Source: Thermodesulfobacterium sp. TA1 (GTDB lineage: Bacteria; Desulfobacterota; Thermodesulfobacteria; Thermodesulfobacteriales; Thermodesulfobacteriaceae). Taken from it: 64,000 bases of DNA. The notes beneath the pieces were generated by a model, which was given only the letters and a program-made list of their open reading frames with translations, ran no database searches and was not told where the DNA came from. Positions 45,626 through 56,129 of the stretch are shown in pieces. The stretch's first letter is position 1. Every line of letters starts with the position of its first letter. The position numbers and the translations under genes were made by a program. The stretch lies in contig NZ_CP043908.1 in NCBI RefSeq assembly GCF_008630935.1, positions 248,001 to 312,000 of the forward strand, written 5' to 3'.

Positions 45626-46879
45626 ATGAGGTCAAAAGACCAAGATCTTAGATGTTCCTTTTGTGGGAAACCACAGTCTGAGGTGCTTAAGCTTATTGCT
45701 GGTTCTGCGGCTTATATCTGTAACGAATGTGTTGAGCTTTGTAACGAAATTTTAGAAGAGGAATACGAACGATTAAACCTTAGAGAGGAAAGTGAATTAC
45801 CTAAACCTTCTGAAATCAAGGCTTATTTAGACCAGTATGTGGTTGGGCAAGAAAGGGCCAAAAAAATTCTTTCAGTTGCGGTTTATAATCATTATAAAAG
45901 GATAGAATACGAAAAAAACTTGAAGCGCAAGCTAAAAGATGTAGAGATACAAAAAACTAACATCTTTTTGATAGGTCCTACTGGTTCAGGGAAAACCCTT
46001 ATGGCTCAGACTTTGGCTAAATTTTTGAGAGTCCCTTTTACAATAGCAGATGCTACTCCTTTGACTGAGGCAGGTTATGTAGGAGAAGATGTAGAAAACA
46101 TTTTGCTTTATCTTTTGCAAGCAGCCAACTATGACCTTGAGTTGGCTCAGAAGGGAATTGTTTATATAGACGAAATAGATAAAATTGCTAAAAAAAGCGA
46201 AGGACCTTCTATTACCCGAGATGTTTCTGGAGAAGGGGTGCAACAAGCCTTACTCAAGATTTTAGAAGGTACCTTAGCTAACATTCCACCTAAAGGTGGT
46301 AGGAAACATCCCCAACAAGAATATATTAGGATAGACACTACTAATATCCTTTTTATCTGTGGTGGGGCTTTTGTAGGCTTAGAAGACATCATTAAAAAGA
46401 GGATAGGCAAAGGGTCTATTGGTTTTGGGGCTGAAGTAAAGAGTGTTAAAGATTTAACTTTGGGAGAAATTCTTTCTCAGGTTCAACCAGAAGACTTGAT
46501 TAAGTTTGGTTTTATACCTGAGTTTGTGGGTAGGGTCCCGGTAGTGGCAACACTGGACGAGCTTTCTGTGGATGATTTGGTTAAGATTTTGGTAGAGCCT
46601 AAAAATTCTATCATTAAACAATACCAAAAGCTTTTTGAGATGGAAGGGGTTGAACTTAAGTTTACTGAGGGTGCTTTAAGGTTGGTAGCAGAAGAAGCTT
46701 ATAAGAGAAAAACCGGAGCTAGAGGTCTCAGGGCTATAATAGAAGAAGTAATGGTAGACGTAATGTATGAACTCCCCTCCTTAGTTGATGTAAAAGAATG
46801 TGTGGTGACAGAAGAAGTGGTCTTGAAAAAGGAAAGACCCATCTTAATTTTTAATAGAAAAAAGATAAAGGAGGGGTAG
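45626..46879 (+). CDS. clpX: Clp protease ATP-binding subunit ClpX
   Basis: A 417-residue AAA+ unfoldase. The N-terminal zinc domain uses CSFCGKPQ and CNECVELC; Walker A is GPTGSGKT, Walker [12 protein letters not shown], the pore loop is in the [14 protein letters not shown] region, and an IGF-type ClpP-docking loop (GSIGFGAEV) is present. It feeds ClpP, encoded immediately upstream. Confidence 0.98.
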   Translation: MRSKDQDLRCSFCGKPQSEVLKLIAGSAAYICNECVELCNEILEEEYERLNLREESELPKPSEIKAYLDQYVVGQERAKKILSVAVYNHYKRIEYEKNLKRKLKDVEIQKTNIFLIGPTGSGKTLMAQTLAKFLRVPFTIADATPLTEAGYVGEDVENILLYLLQAANYDLELAQKGIVYIDEIDKIAKKSEGPSITRDVSGEGVQQALLKILEGTLANIPPKGGRKHPQQEYIRIDTTNILFICGGAFVGLEDIIKKRIGKGSIGFGAEVKSVKDLTLGEILSQVQPEDLIKFGFIPEFVGRVPVVATLDELSVDDLVKILVEPKNSIIKQYQKLFEMEGVELKFTEGALRLVAEEAYKRKTGARGLRAIIEEVMVDVMYELPSLVDVKECVVTEEVVLKKERPILIFNRKKIKEG

Positions 46880-46887
46880 ATAAACTT

Positions 46888-49308
46888 ATGGAAACACAAC
46901 TTAAAACTTTACCTTTACTCCCGTTAAGGGAGATAGTAGTTTTTCCGAATACAGCGGTGCCTTTATTTATAGGAAGGGCTAAAAGTATCCTAGCTATAGA
47001 AAAAGCCTATGCAGAGAACAAAATACTTTTCCTTTCTGCCCAAAAAGAGGCAAAAATAGATAATCCTACCGAAGAAGACATCTATAAAGTTGGGACTATC
47101 TGTCGTATTTTACAACTTCTTAAATTACCTGATGGTACCTTAAAAATTTTGGTAGAAGGTCTTAGCCGAGGAAGGATAGTCAGGTTTCTCAGTAATACAG
47201 ATTTTTTTGTGGTTGAGGTGGAGCCTAAGACCGAAATTTTAGAAAATGACGTTGAAACCGTTGCCCTTTTTAAACTTTGTAAAGAATCTTTAGAAGAATA
47301 TTCACATTATAACAAAAAGCTCAACTTAGACACAGTATCTAATCTTTTAGAAATAGAAGATATAGCAGAGTTTACAGACCGTTTGGCTGCTATATTAAAC
47401 CTTAAGTTAGACCAGAGACAAAAATTACTTGAGACAATAAGCGTTAAAAAACGTTTAGAGATTTTACTTAATTATCTGAGAGGCGAGATAGAGATTATAA
47501 AAACTGAAACTCGGATTAGGGAAAGGGTCAAAAAACAGATGGAGAAGACCCAGAGGGATTATTATTTGCAGGAACAGATGAAAGCTATTCAGAAAGAGCT
47601 TGGAGAGCGCGAGGATGGAAGAAGCGACCTTGCGGAGTTGGAAAAGCGTATTAAAAAGAAAAAACTGCCTAAAGAAGTAGCTGCAGTGGTAAAAAAGGAA
47701 TTCAGTAAACTTTCTATGATGTCTCCGATGTCTGCTGAGGCTACCGTAGTAAGAAACTATATAGATTGGTTGTTAAATCTTCCCTGGTATGAAAAGACTA
47801 AAGATAATATAGACTTAGAAAGGGTTGAATACTTACTTAACAAAAACCACTATGGTTTAGAAAAACCCAAACAGAGGATTATAGAGCATCTTGCCGTACA
47901 AAAACTTACTAAATCTATCAAAGGTCCTATCCTTTGTTTTGTAGGACCTCCAGGTGTGGGAAAAACTTCTTTAGCTAAGTCTATAGCAGAGGCTATAGGA
48001 AGAAGGTTTGTGAGATTGTCTCTTGGTGGGGTAAGAGATGAAGCTGAGATTAGAGGACACAGAAGGACTTACGTAGGGGCATTACCTGGTAAGATTATCC
48101 AAGGGATGAGGAAGGCAGGAACCATTAATCCTCTCTTCTGTTTGGACGAAGTGGATAAAATAGGTATGGACTTCAGAGGTGACCCTGCGGCTGCCTTGTT
48201 GGAGGTTTTAGATCCAGAACAAAATTTCGCCTTTCAGGACCATTACTTAGAGGTACCTTACGACCTTTCTAAAGTGCTTTTTATCACTACGGCTAATTCT
48301 CTTTATACTATTCCTGCCCCACTTATTGATAGAATGGAGATCATAGAACTTCCAGGTTATACTGAAGAAGAAAAACTTGAGATAGCTAAAAATTATCTTC
48401 TTCCAAGACAGATTAATGCCCATGGATTAAAACCTGAGATGGTACCTATTACTGAAAAGGCTTTGCTTGAAATTATAAGAAAGTATACCAGAGAGGCCGG
48501 AGTAAGAAACTTAGAGAGAGAAATTGCTACTATTTGTAGAAAAATAGCCAAAGATGTAGCTAAAAATCCTGATGAATTTAAGCCGATAAAAATAGGGGTT
48601 TCTAAAATAGAAAAGTTTTTAGGTGTACCTAAATATCGGTATGGTATGGCTGAGGAAAAACCTCAGGTAGGTATTGCTACAGGCCTTGCATGGACTGAAA
48701 CCGGTGGTGCATTGCTTCAGATAGAAGCGGTTATCATGCCTGGGAAAGGTAATCTCCAGATAACAGGTAAACTTGGAGAGGTGATGCAAGAGTCTGTTCA
48801 AGCAGCGATGAGTTATGTAAGGTCAAGGGCACTTCAACTTGGGCTACCTTTAGATTTTTATAAAAAAGTAGACATACATGTACATGTGCCTGAAGGAGCT
48901 ATTCCTAAGGATGGGCCAAGTGCAGGCATTACTATCGCGACTGCTATAGTTTCTGCACTTTTAAAAGTGCCTGTTAAAAATACTGTAGCTATGACAGGGG
49001 AAATTACCTTAAGAGGTAGGGTCCTTCCGATAGGTGGGCTTAAAGAAAAATTGCTGGCAGCTATAAGAGGTGGCATCAAGACCGTGATTATTCCCAAGGA
49101 AAATGAAAAGGACTTAAAGGAAATAAATCCTAAGATATTAAAAGATTTAGAAGTTATCATGTTAGAAAGTGTAGACGAAGTTTTAAAGCTTGCCTTAGAC
49201 TTGGAAGACAGTTCTAAACTGTTTAAAGAGGCTCCTACCTTAGATGTGTGGGAATTGGTTGACTTGCAGCAAAAACTTGCAGAAAAGGCTATAGCCTTAG
49301 AACACTAA
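46888..49308 (+). CDS. lon: ATP-dependent protease Lon (LonA)
   Basis: An 806-residue LonA with N-terminal substrate-binding domain ([20 protein letters not shown]), AAA+ domain (Walker [11 protein letters not shown]; Walker [10 protein letters not shown]) and protease domain. The catalytic serine is in [10 protein letters not shown] and the lysine in [10 protein letters not shown]. It is the last gene of the tig cluster, ending before a strong terminator. Confidence 0.98.
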   Translation: METQLKTLPLLPLREIVVFPNTAVPLFIGRAKSILAIEKAYAENKILFLSAQKEAKIDNPTEEDIYKVGTICRILQLLKLPDGTLKILVEGLSRGRIVRFLSNTDFFVVEVEPKTEILENDVETVALFKLCKESLEEYSHYNKKLNLDTVSNLLEIEDIAEFTDRLAAILNLKLDQRQKLLETISVKKRLEILLNYLRGEIEIIKTETRIRERVKKQMEKTQRDYYLQEQMKAIQKELGEREDGRSDLAELEKRIKKKKLPKEVAAVVKKEFSKLSMMSPMSAEATVVRNYIDWLLNLPWYEKTKDNIDLERVEYLLNKNHYGLEKPKQRIIEHLAVQKLTKSIKGPILCFVGPPGVGKTSLAKSIAEAIGRRFVRLSLGGVRDEAEIRGHRRTYVGALPGKIIQGMRKAGTINPLFCLDEVDKIGMDFRGDPAAALLEVLDPEQNFAFQDHYLEVPYDLSKVLFITTANSLYTIPAPLIDRMEIIELPGYTEEEKLEIAKNYLLPRQINAHGLKPEMVPITEKALLEIIRKYTREAGVRNLEREIATICRKIAKDVAKNPDEFKPIKIGVSKIEKFLGVPKYRYGMAEEKPQVGIATGLAWTETGGALLQIEAVIMPGKGNLQITGKLGEVMQESVQAAMSYVRSRALQLGLPLDFYKKVDIHVHVPEGAIPKDGPSAGITIATAIVSALLKVPVKNTVAMTGEITLRGRVLPIGGLKEKLLAAIRGGIKTVIIPKENEKDLKEINPKILKDLEVIMLESVDEVLKLALDLEDSSKLFKEAPTLDVWELVDLQQKLAEKAIALEH

Positions 49309-49335
49309 AATATAATACTTTGATAGACATTTAGG

Positions 49336-49368
49336 GCCTTGACAGGGTAACCTGTCAAGGCTTTTTTT
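49336..49368 (+). terminator. Intrinsic terminator after lon
   Basis: An 11-bp perfect stem, GCCTTGACAGG (49336-49346) with CCTGTCAAGGC (49351-49361), a GTAA loop, and seven T. It closes the tig-clpP-clpX-lon unit. The T tract reaches into the 3' end of the convergent rho gene; no comparable U tract follows the hairpin in the rho direction. Confidence 0.92.
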
Positions 49369-50701
49369 ATTGGTTCATCTTGCTTAAAAAGTCTTGGTTG
49401 CTTGAGGTGTCTTTCATTTTTTCAATAAGAAACTCCATACATTCTACCGAAGAAAGAGGCGATAACACCTTTCTTAATAGCCAGACTTTATGTAAAATAT
49501 CAGGAGGTAGAAGTAGTTCTTCCTTTCTGGTACCACTAAGATGAATGTCTATAGCAGGCCAAATCCTTCTATCAGCCAAACGTCTGTCTAAAACTATCTC
49601 CATGTTGCCGGTTCCTTTAAACTCTTCAAAGATTACCTCATCCATACGGCTTCCGGTGTCTATCAGGCAGGTAGCGATGATGGTAAGGCTACCTCCTTCT
49701 TCTATGTTTCTTGCAGCGCCAAAAAATCTTTTAGGTTTGTGAAGGGCGTTTGCGTCTATACCTCCTGAAAGAAGTTTCCCACTTGAAGGCACTACCACGT
49801 TGTAAGCTCTGGTTAAACGGGTAAGACTGTCAAGGAGGATAACCACATCATACTTGCATTCAACCAGTCTTTTAGCCTTTTCTATTACGATTTCTGCTAC
49901 TTGGGTGTGTTTTTGAGGAGGTTCATCAAAGGTAGAGCTCACAATCTCAGCCTTAGGGACGATCCTTTGCATTTCTGTAACTTCTTCTGGTCTTTCATCT
50001 ATCAGAAGAATGATTAGATGTACGTCTGGATAGTTGGTTACAATGCCGTTTGCGATGTTTTGTAATAAAACTGTTTTTCCTGTCCTTGGAGGGGCAACAA
50101 TCAAACCCCTTTGTCCTTTTCCTATAGGTACAAACAAGTCTATAATTCTGGTTGAAAGATTTTCAGGAGAGGTTTCTAACTTAAGCCATTGGTTAGGATG
50201 AATAGGGGTTAGGTGGTCAAAAGGAGTTCTAGTTCTGACTACCTCTGGTGAGAGATAGTTGACCTTCTCGACCTTGGCTAAGGCAAAATATTTTTCTCCT
50301 TCCTTAGGTTGCCTGATATAACCGAATATGGTATCTCCGGTTTTAAGTCCGAACTTTCTGATTTGCGGAGGGGACACATAAATGTCTTCTGAGCTTGGAA
50401 GATAGTTGTAATCATTAAACCTCAAAAAACCAAAACCTTCTGGTAAAACCTCTAAGACTCCCTCTACGATGATTTCTGCCCCTTTATTAAGAAGGGTGCT
50501 TATGATGTTATAGATTACGTCAGATTTTTTGTAGTAGTTATAGATGTTTTCTATGTTTAACTGCTCTCCTATATAATAAAGCTCTGTTAGGTTTTTCCTT
50601 CTAAGTTCAGAAAGATAAATCGGGGTTCCTAATTCTTCAAGAATTTTTTGTAAGTTCTCTTCTGAAGAGAAACCATTTTTTTCTTTTTGAATTTCTTCCA
50701 T
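49367..50701 (-). CDS. rho: Transcription termination factor Rho
   Basis: A 444-residue hexameric RNA helicase. The N-terminal Rho-N helical part and cold-shock-like RNA-binding domain ([20 protein letters not shown]) precede the RecA-type motor: P-loop [16 protein letters not shown], Walker [17 protein letters not shown], and the Q/R-loop region [23 protein letters not shown] after AAAGGAG. tRNA-Asn lies about 118 nt upstream on the same strand and may share its transcript. Confidence 0.97.
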   Translation of the reverse strand: MEEIQKEKNGFSSEENLQKILEELGTPIYLSELRRKNLTELYYIGEQLNIENIYNYYKKSDVIYNIISTLLNKGAEIIVEGVLEVLPEGFGFLRFNDYNYLPSSEDIYVSPPQIRKFGLKTGDTIFGYIRQPKEGEKYFALAKVEKVNYLSPEVVRTRTPFDHLTPIHPNQWLKLETSPENLSTRIIDLFVPIGKGQRGLIVAPPRTGKTVLLQNIANGIVTNYPDVHLIILLIDERPEEVTEMQRIVPKAEIVSSTFDEPPQKHTQVAEIVIEKAKRLVECKYDVVILLDSLTRLTRAYNVVVPSSGKLLSGGIDANALHKPKRFFGAARNIEEGGSLTIIATCLIDTGSRMDEVIFEEFKGTGNMEIVLDRRLADRRIWPAIDIHLSGTRKEELLLPPDILHKVWLLRKVLSPLSSVECMEFLIEKMKDTSSNQDFLSKMNQ

Positions 50702-50819
50702 AAGTAAACTCCTTTAGGTTAATTTTTTTAGAGAATTAATCTTTTAGACATCTAAAGAAACCTACTGGTGAAAGTTTTTAGATTAATCCAAAGATAGGTT
50801 CTCACAAGCTTTAAATAAG

Positions 50820-50892
50820 CTCCCCGGGCAGGACTCGAACCTGCAGCCTATGGGTTAACAGCCCACCGCTCTGCCGATTGAGCTACCGGGGA
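50820..50892 (-). tRNA. tRNA-Asn (GTT)
   Basis: Reading the minus strand from 50892: acceptor TCCCCGG pairs with CCGGGGA, the D arm has AGCTCAATCGGCAGAGC, the anticodon loop CTGTTAA holds GTT, and the T arm has the GGTTCGAGTCC core. The discriminator base is G, as in other bacterial tRNA-Asn. Length is 73 nt with no encoded CCA (CTT follows). Promoter at 50915-50942. Confidence 0.96.
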
Positions 50893-50914
50893 ATATTCTA
50901 TCAGAGATAGATAA

Positions 50915-50942
50915 AAAATATATTAAAATCAGATTTTGTCAA
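50915..50942 (-). promoter_or_regulatory. Promoter of tRNA-Asn (and possibly rho)
   Basis: On the minus strand a perfect TTGACA (50942-50937) is followed after 16 nt by TATTTT (50920-50915), about 23 nt before the mature tRNA 5' end at 50892. No separate strong promoter is visible in the 118 nt between the tRNA and rho, so read-through into rho is possible. Confidence 0.65.
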
Positions 50943-51027
50943 GCCCTATCAGGGGGTGTTTATAAAAAAATTTGGTAAAAAGTTTTTTTTTATAAGGATA
51001 AGTTTTGCTGTAAGCAAAAAGTTATAC

Positions 51028-51060
51028 ACCCTTGCCTTGATGGATAGAAATAGCAAGGGT
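51028..51060 (-). terminator. Inverted repeat downstream of the SIMPL-like gene
   Basis: An 8-bp perfect stem ACCCTTGC (51028-51035) / GCAAGGGT (51053-51060) with a 17-nt loop, lying 59 nt after the stop of the minus-strand gene; on that strand it is followed by GTATAACTTTTT. A weak terminator or an mRNA 3'-end structure. A smaller hairpin TTTTGC/GCAAAA lies at 51003-51019. The rest of 50943-51118 is AT-rich without a gene. Confidence 0.35.
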
Positions 51061-51118
51061 AACTCTTAATTTTCAAAGAAATAAAAACTAAAGTCTTAAA
51101 TTTAAGATCGTTTTTTGT

Positions 51119-51862
51119 TTAAAAACAAGATAAGACTACATAGGCAGAAACTTCTATGGTTTGTTCTCGTTTTGGACTGGGAGCTTCTATCTTTTCTTTT
51201 TCTTCAGGAAAACTTTTGAGAGAAAAGGCTTTTTGTATGATAATCCCTTCGTTACGTTGGTCGAGGTTTAAAGTAGTAATATAACAAGTTTTGTTTAAGG
51301 TATTAGAAACCTTCTCCGCAAATTTCATGGCCTTAGTAATTAGGTTAAGTTTTAACCCTTCTATAACAGCTTCCAGATCTTTTTCTGCTATACTCCAATA
51401 ACTGTTGGTTACAGAAAACTCAAAGGTGTTTCCATAATCTTTTTTTACTTCATTAAGTAAAGAGTAAACCTTGGTTTGATCATTAAGGTCTTTCAATTCA
51501 AATAAATAAGAAAGATTACCCTTATATCCATCACATATCTGTTGGTTTTCTATCCACTGACAATGTTTGTAGAGGTTATACCGTCCTCCTTGATAGTTTA
51601 GTCCTAAACCCTTTATCTTTTTATCGATTGCTCCTAACAGGTTTATCACGTCTACTTCTTTAGGAAGGGGTTGAGTAGAGATTTCGATCGCGAGCTTTAA
51701 TAGGTTGGGGACTACCTCTTTTTTTTCTTTAAGAGAGGTTGAAACCGTGGTTATTTTAGGCTGAGGCTTTTTGGTTTCAGCGTTAGCTAAATCTTTAATT
51801 AAACCAAAAAATAACCCGGTTATACCTAAAAAAATTAAGACTCTATAAAGATGTCTATACAT
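51119..51862 (-). CDS. Exported SIMPL (DUF541)-like protein
   Basis: 247 residues with an N-terminal hydrophobic segment ([15 protein letters not shown], about 8-22) that is a signal peptide or membrane anchor, so the rest is periplasmic. The pattern [29 protein letters not shown], then a helix [13 protein letters not shown] followed by a C-terminal beta strand VSAYVVLSC resembles SIMPL/YggE-type domains, whose role is unclear (oxidative stress in E. coli). Similarity is by pattern only. AGGAGG precedes the ATG. It is divergent from the IMPase-Nudix gene. Confidence 0.6.
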   Translation of the reverse strand: MYRHLYRVLIFLGITGLFFGLIKDLANAETKKPQPKITTVSTSLKEKKEVVPNLLKLAIEISTQPLPKEVDVINLLGAIDKKIKGLGLNYQGGRYNLYKHCQWIENQQICDGYKGNLSYLFELKDLNDQTKVYSLLNEVKKDYGNTFEFSVTNSYWSIAEKDLEAVIEGLKLNLITKAMKFAEKVSNTLNKTCYITTLNLDQRNEGIIIQKAFSLKSFPEEKEKIEAPSPKREQTIEVSAYVVLSCF

Positions 51863-52046
51863 AAAGGGTAACCTCCTAACAGGGCTTTTGAGGTATTTTG
51901 AGACTAAAATCTCTTTTTGTCAACTCGATTTTTTATTTTTGTTTTTATGGCAAAGTTCCTTTTCCTATTCTTTTCAAGATTATATTTTCACCCTTATAGA
52001 GAAAAAAACGCTTGTTTTTTTGAGATATTATTATATTCTAATTATA

Positions 52047-53264
52047 ATGGACTGGATAAAATTGATAGATCCTCTTAAAGAACTGGTTTTAGAAGTTGGT
52101 AGTTTTCAAAGGGAAGCATATTTTTCTTCTAACGAGGTTTTTTATAAAGGTAAGATAGACCTTGTAACTTCTGTGGACTTAAAGTCTGAAGAAAAACTTA
52201 AGCAAGGGCTAACAAAAATCCTTCCTTTTGTTCCTGTTTTGGCAGAGGAGAGCTATCATCCTCAAAAGGATTTACCTGAGGTTTTTTGGTTGGTGGACCC
52301 TTTAGATGGCACTACCAACTTTGCCCATCGTCTTCCTTGGTTTGCCATTTCTGTGGCGTTAATGCAAGGGAAAACTCCGGTTTTAGGGATGGTTTATAAT
52401 CCGATGACAGCAGAGCTATTTTACGCGGTTAGAGGACAAGGGGCCTACTTAAACGATCAACCTATTAAGGTTTCTTCTGTAGATAGTCTATTAGGTTCGT
52501 TGTTATGCACCGGTTTCCCTGTGTCTAAGATTATGGACAATCCTGACATATTTATCCCGTTGTTTAAAGAATTTATGACCAAATGTCAAGGGGTTAGAAG
52601 GTTTGGGTCTGCGGCTTTAGATTTAGCATATGTTGCCTGCGGAAGATATGAAGGCTTTTGGGAGCCCTATCTTAAACCTTGGGATACCGCAGCAGGTGTG
52701 CTTCTTGTAGAAGAGGCTGGAGGTAAAGTAACCGACTATCGGGGCAACTCTTATAATCCTTTTTTAAACACCATCGTTGCCTCAAACGGTTTCATCCATC
52801 AGGCTATGATAGAGATTACCGCAAAATATCATCCAGACACCTTTAAACCTTATAGGAACCCATTTCCTACGGTAGATATAATCATCAAGTTTGCAGAAGG
52901 GATTGTGCTGATTTCCAGGAAAAATCCGCCTCAAGGCTGGGCTTTACCAGGGGGTTTTGTAGACTATGGAGAAACCCTTGAACAAGCAGCCATAAGAGAG
53001 GCCAAAGAGGAGACAAACTTAGACGTGGAAATTCAATACCTTCTTGGATGTTACTCAGATCCTAAAAGAGACCCAAGGTTTCATACCGTCTCAACTGTTT
53101 TTGTAGCTAAGGGTAAAGGAGAACTAAAAGGGATGGATGATGCCAAAGAGGCTAAAGTTTTTAAATTAGAAGAAATTCCTTGGGATTTTTTAGCCTTTGA
53201 TCATGCGCAGATTCTTAAAGATTTTTTAGAAAAGGAAAAGAAAATCAGCGATGAAGTTAAATAA
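52047..53264 (+). CDS. Inositol monophosphatase-Nudix hydrolase fusion
   Basis: A 405-residue two-domain protein. Residues 1-265 form an IMPase/SuhB-like phosphatase with metal ligands E67-E68, D84 and D87 in [12 protein letters not shown], and D213 in WDTAAG. Residues 272-400 form a Nudix hydrolase with box [20 protein letters not shown] at 302-321, continuing EET; the usual glycine near the end is asparagine. The phosphatase may act on inositol phosphates, fructose bisphosphate or NADP; the Nudix part on ADP-ribose or a dinucleotide. A longer in-frame start at 51888 gives an implausible hydrophobic N-terminus; the ATG at 52047 has no clear ribosome binding site. It overlaps the GGDEF gene by 14 nt. 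Confidence 0.88.
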   Translation: MDWIKLIDPLKELVLEVGSFQREAYFSSNEVFYKGKIDLVTSVDLKSEEKLKQGLTKILPFVPVLAEESYHPQKDLPEVFWLVDPLDGTTNFAHRLPWFAISVALMQGKTPVLGMVYNPMTAELFYAVRGQGAYLNDQPIKVSSVDSLLGSLLCTGFPVSKIMDNPDIFIPLFKEFMTKCQGVRRFGSAALDLAYVACGRYEGFWEPYLKPWDTAAGVLLVEEAGGKVTDYRGNSYNPFLNTIVASNGFIHQAMIEITAKYHPDTFKPYRNPFPTVDIIIKFAEGIVLISRKNPPQGWALPGGFVDYGETLEQAAIREAKEETNLDVEIQYLLGCYSDPKRDPRFHTVSTVFVAKGKGELKGMDDAKEAKVFKLEEIPWDFLAFDHAQILKDFLEKEKKISDEVK

Positions 53265-54144
53265 TTGGATAACCCTTATAAGAGAAGAGCTTAAAGAACC
53301 CCTTAGGGTTATAGTCTATGACCAGAGTAAGGTAGTAACCTTTTTCTTAGAGGAGGTTTTAGAGACTTATCAAATAGAGTTGATATCTGTTGAAAAGTTT
53401 TCTTTTGCAGAGGATAGCCTTTTTCAGATAGCGGTGTTGGTGGTTCAAGGAGGAGAAGATTTTTCTTTTCTTTTAAAAAAGATAAAAGAAACCTATGAAG
53501 AGGCTAAAGTTTGTGTGATTTTAAACTTTTTAAAAGAAGAGGATATAGGGCGTTATTTTGATTTAGGGGTAGATGAGGTTGTGTTTAAGCCTTTTAGCCT
53601 AAACGAGCTTAAAGCCAGACTGTCTAAGCTTTTTAAAGAATATTACTTAGATAAAAAGATAAAACGCTTCTTGATAGAAGACCCTCTTACCGGAGTTTAT
53701 AATCGAAGATTTTTTGAGGAAAAAATAAGGGAAGAAGCCTATAAAGCCCTTAGACAAAAATATCCTCTTAGTTTGATGATGATAGACCTTGACAACTTTA
53801 AGTGGTATAACGACTATCTTGGTCATAAAGAAGGTGATGCTCTGTTAAAGCTGGTGGGAGAAACCTTGTTGCATAGTGTAAGATTAGGGGTAGACCTAGT
53901 GTTTAGGTATGGGGGAGACGAGTTTGTTGTTCTTTTACCTTATACTACAAAAGAACAAGCTGAGCAGGTAGCAGAAAGGATTAAAAAAAATTGGGAAGTC
54001 TATAACATTCCTAACGTTAAACTTTCTATAGGAATAGCTCAACTGCAAGATAAAAAGAACTTAGAAAAGTCTATAGAAGAAGTAATTACTAAGGCAGACG
54101 CTTTGATGTATGCCGAGAAAAAAGCTAATAAAGTATCGGTCTAA
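53251..54144 (+). CDS. Diguanylate cyclase with degenerate receiver domain
   Basis: 297 residues. The N-terminal 125 resemble a response-regulator receiver (D24, and K113 in VFKPFS), but the phospho-acceptor position in [10 protein letters not shown] is glutamine, so phosphorylation is unlikely. Residues 140-297 form a GGDEF domain with an intact GGDEF at 221-225, [12 protein letters not shown] at its start, and the metal-binding [12 protein letters not shown]. The RxxD inhibitory site is not in register (LGVD at 212-215). It probably makes c-di-GMP in response to protein partners rather than phosphorylation. It overlaps the upstream gene and, at its stop, the convergent RNase gene. Confidence 0.88.
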   Translation: MKLNNWITLIREELKEPLRVIVYDQSKVVTFFLEEVLETYQIELISVEKFSFAEDSLFQIAVLVVQGGEDFSFLLKKIKETYEEAKVCVILNFLKEEDIGRYFDLGVDEVVFKPFSLNELKARLSKLFKEYYLDKKIKRFLIEDPLTGVYNRRFFEEKIREEAYKALRQKYPLSLMMIDLDNFKWYNDYLGHKEGDALLKLVGETLLHSVRLGVDLVFRYGGDEFVVLLPYTTKEQAEQVAERIKKNWEVYNIPNVKLSIGIAQLQDKKNLEKSIEEVITKADALMYAEKKANKVSV

Positions 54145-56129
54145 ACAAGTTTTAATCTTAAACTTTCTAATCTGGGGTTTACCTTCTCTATCTTAACGGT
54201 GATTTCTTGTCCAGGGGTAAGGTTTTCTTTGCAACCTACTAATTCTCCTGTAAGGTTAAAATCGATTAAATAGACCTTAGCTCGTTTATTTTGAACCTGC
54301 AAAACCAAGCCTGGTAAAGGTTGTTCCTTGGCTTGAGTTTGCAGGTATTTAAGAAGAAAGTATTTTTCTCTTTTGTTTTGAAGAAACATAGCTCTTTGGA
54401 GATTGGTTTGTAGCTCTGGTAAGAGTTCCTTAAGATCTTTTTCGGAAAGAGGGTTTCCTCCGGTAAGAAAGGCCTTTAACTGATGCTGGTTTATTAAGTC
54501 AACAAAACGTCTTATAGGAGAACTCAAAGTGGCGTAGGCCTCAAGCCCTAATCCAGAGTGGTACTCTGGATAAAGAGAAAGCTCTGATTTAGCCAAATAT
54601 CTTAGCTGAAGGAGTTTAAGATAGAGACTTTCTTCAGGGTTTTCTATTATCTCTGAAGGTTTAGGCTGAGAACGAAAGATGGCAGGAAGTTGGTTTTGGT
54701 GTAAAAATTTGGCCCCTAAATAGTTGGTAAGAACCATCGCTTCAGCCACCAACAGTCTGGCAGGGGTCATCTCTATTTTAAACACAGAAATCGTCCCGTC
54801 TTTTGCTACTTTAACTTCAACCTCAGGCAAAAAGATAGCCAAGGCACCTCTTTCTTCTCTTTGTCTTTTGAAATTCATAAAAATTTGATAAAGTCTTTGC
54901 CAGAAAGGGTCTCCTGAGATTAAATAAGAGTCTACCTCGTTATAGGTGAGTCTTTTTTTTACTTTTATAAGAGAAAGTACTACTTGAAAGTCTTTCAGCT
55001 CACCCTCTTTCCCCAAGTAAATTTTAAAGGTCATAGCAGGTCGAATCTCTCCTTGTTTTAAGCTAAACCGCTCATGGGAGAGAGAAAAAGGAAGCATAGG
55101 AATGATTTTTTCTGGAAGATAAAGAGTTAAAGCCCTTTCTAAAGCAGCGTTCCAGAGAGGAGTACCAGGGTTAATAAACTCAGCAACCTCTGCGATATGC
55201 ACATAGATTAAACATCCGTCTTCTTTTTCTTCAAAACTTAAAGCATCGTCAAAATCTTCTGTATCTTCTGCGTCTATCGTAAAGGTCTCTAAATGGGTTA
55301 AATCTTCTCTTGGTAAATCATCTAAAGGTGACAAACAGATGTTTTCTGCTTGATTTAATTCTTCTGGTGTAAACTCTAAAGGAAATTTAGTTTTTAAGAG
55401 GTCTACGTTTTCGTCCTCATCAAACTGGTTTAGTTTAACCAAAAGGTCAAAAATTTGGGTTTGGTCTGTAATTTCTGCCTTTTCTAATACTTCTTTTATC
55501 AGCTTATTAGAAGAACTTTGATCTTCCCATAAAAAGTAGTCTTTTAGACTAGATATCCAGAAGTCTACGATGTCCTTTTCAAACCTTTCTGTGTGCCCTG
55601 ATTTTAAGGCCTTTAAAACTTCTACTCCTTGGTTTATTTTTTTTATTTTTTCAAGCTCCTTTTCTCTTCTGTGAAGTTCCTTTTCTACCTCTTCCCGAGA
55701 GGTTATCTCAACTAAGTTTGGTTCCTTTAGTTTAAAGTAAAGTTTTTCCTCACAAACCTTCCTTAAAAAACCTGCTATCTCGTCCTCATTTGGCAAAGTT
55801 CCTAAGAATAGTTCTACCAACTCTTTGGCTGAAAAGACCTCTCCTTCTTCAACCACTACTTCCCATAGGTCTTTAAGGTTAAATTTGTCTTTTAGTTTTT
55901 CTCTGTTTGCGTTTTTTTCTTTGAGAAATTGTAATATTTGGTTTAAGTCTTTAAAAGAAACAGGTTTTTCTTCAAAGGATATCAAGGCTTGGTGGTTTAT
56001 AAGTTCCTCTTTTCCTGAGGATAAAACTACGTGCAGGCGTTTTCCTTTTATGTCTTTTACATAGACGGTGGTTATTTTTTCTCGATAAAAGAGATCAACT
56101 ATTCGGTTTTTAAGAAGGTTAAGGTCCAT
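54141..56129 (-). CDS. RNase II/R family exoribonuclease (RNB domain)
   Basis: About 662 residues. The RNB catalytic core carries FTIDAEDTEDFDDALS with the clustered aspartates that bind magnesium, then YVHIAEVAEFINPGTPL, and the RNA-clamping YHSGLGLEAYATLSSPIRRF. About 270 N-terminal residues precede it without clear cold-shock domains, and a short S1-like tail (GLVLQVQNKRAKVYLI) ends the protein. Expected to degrade RNA 3' to 5' in the cytoplasm. The start is the ATG at 56129, overlapping the hisA stop as TGATG; a GTG at 56132 is also possible. Closest by style to small RNase II-like proteins rather than full RNase R. Confidence 0.88.
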   Translation of the reverse strand: MDLNLLKNRIVDLFYREKITTVYVKDIKGKRLHVVLSSGKEELINHQALISFEEKPVSFKDLNQILQFLKEKNANREKLKDKFNLKDLWEVVVEEGEVFSAKELVELFLGTLPNEDEIAGFLRKVCEEKLYFKLKEPNLVEITSREEVEKELHRREKELEKIKKINQGVEVLKALKSGHTERFEKDIVDFWISSLKDYFLWEDQSSSNKLIKEVLEKAEITDQTQIFDLLVKLNQFDEDENVDLLKTKFPLEFTPEELNQAENICLSPLDDLPREDLTHLETFTIDAEDTEDFDDALSFEEKEDGCLIYVHIAEVAEFINPGTPLWNAALERALTLYLPEKIIPMLPFSLSHERFSLKQGEIRPAMTFKIYLGKEGELKDFQVVLSLIKVKKRLTYNEVDSYLISGDPFWQRLYQIFMNFKRQREERGALAIFLPEVEVKVAKDGTISVFKIEMTPARLLVAEAMVLTNYLGAKFLHQNQLPAIFRSQPKPSEIIENPEESLYLKLLQLRYLAKSELSLYPEYHSGLGLEAYATLSSPIRRFVDLINQHQLKAFLTGGNPLSEKDLKELLPELQTNLQRAMFLQNKREKYFLLKYLQTQAKEQPLPGLVLQVQNKRAKVYLIDFNLTGELVGCKENLTPGQEITVKIEKVNPRLESLRLKLV

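Noticed and set aside
51888-52046. A 53-codon in-frame extension of the IMPase-Nudix gene.
   Set aside because: The extension is hydrophobic, low-complexity and unlike any IMPase. It runs through the AT-rich divergent promoter region, and the conserved domain starts at the ATG at 52047.
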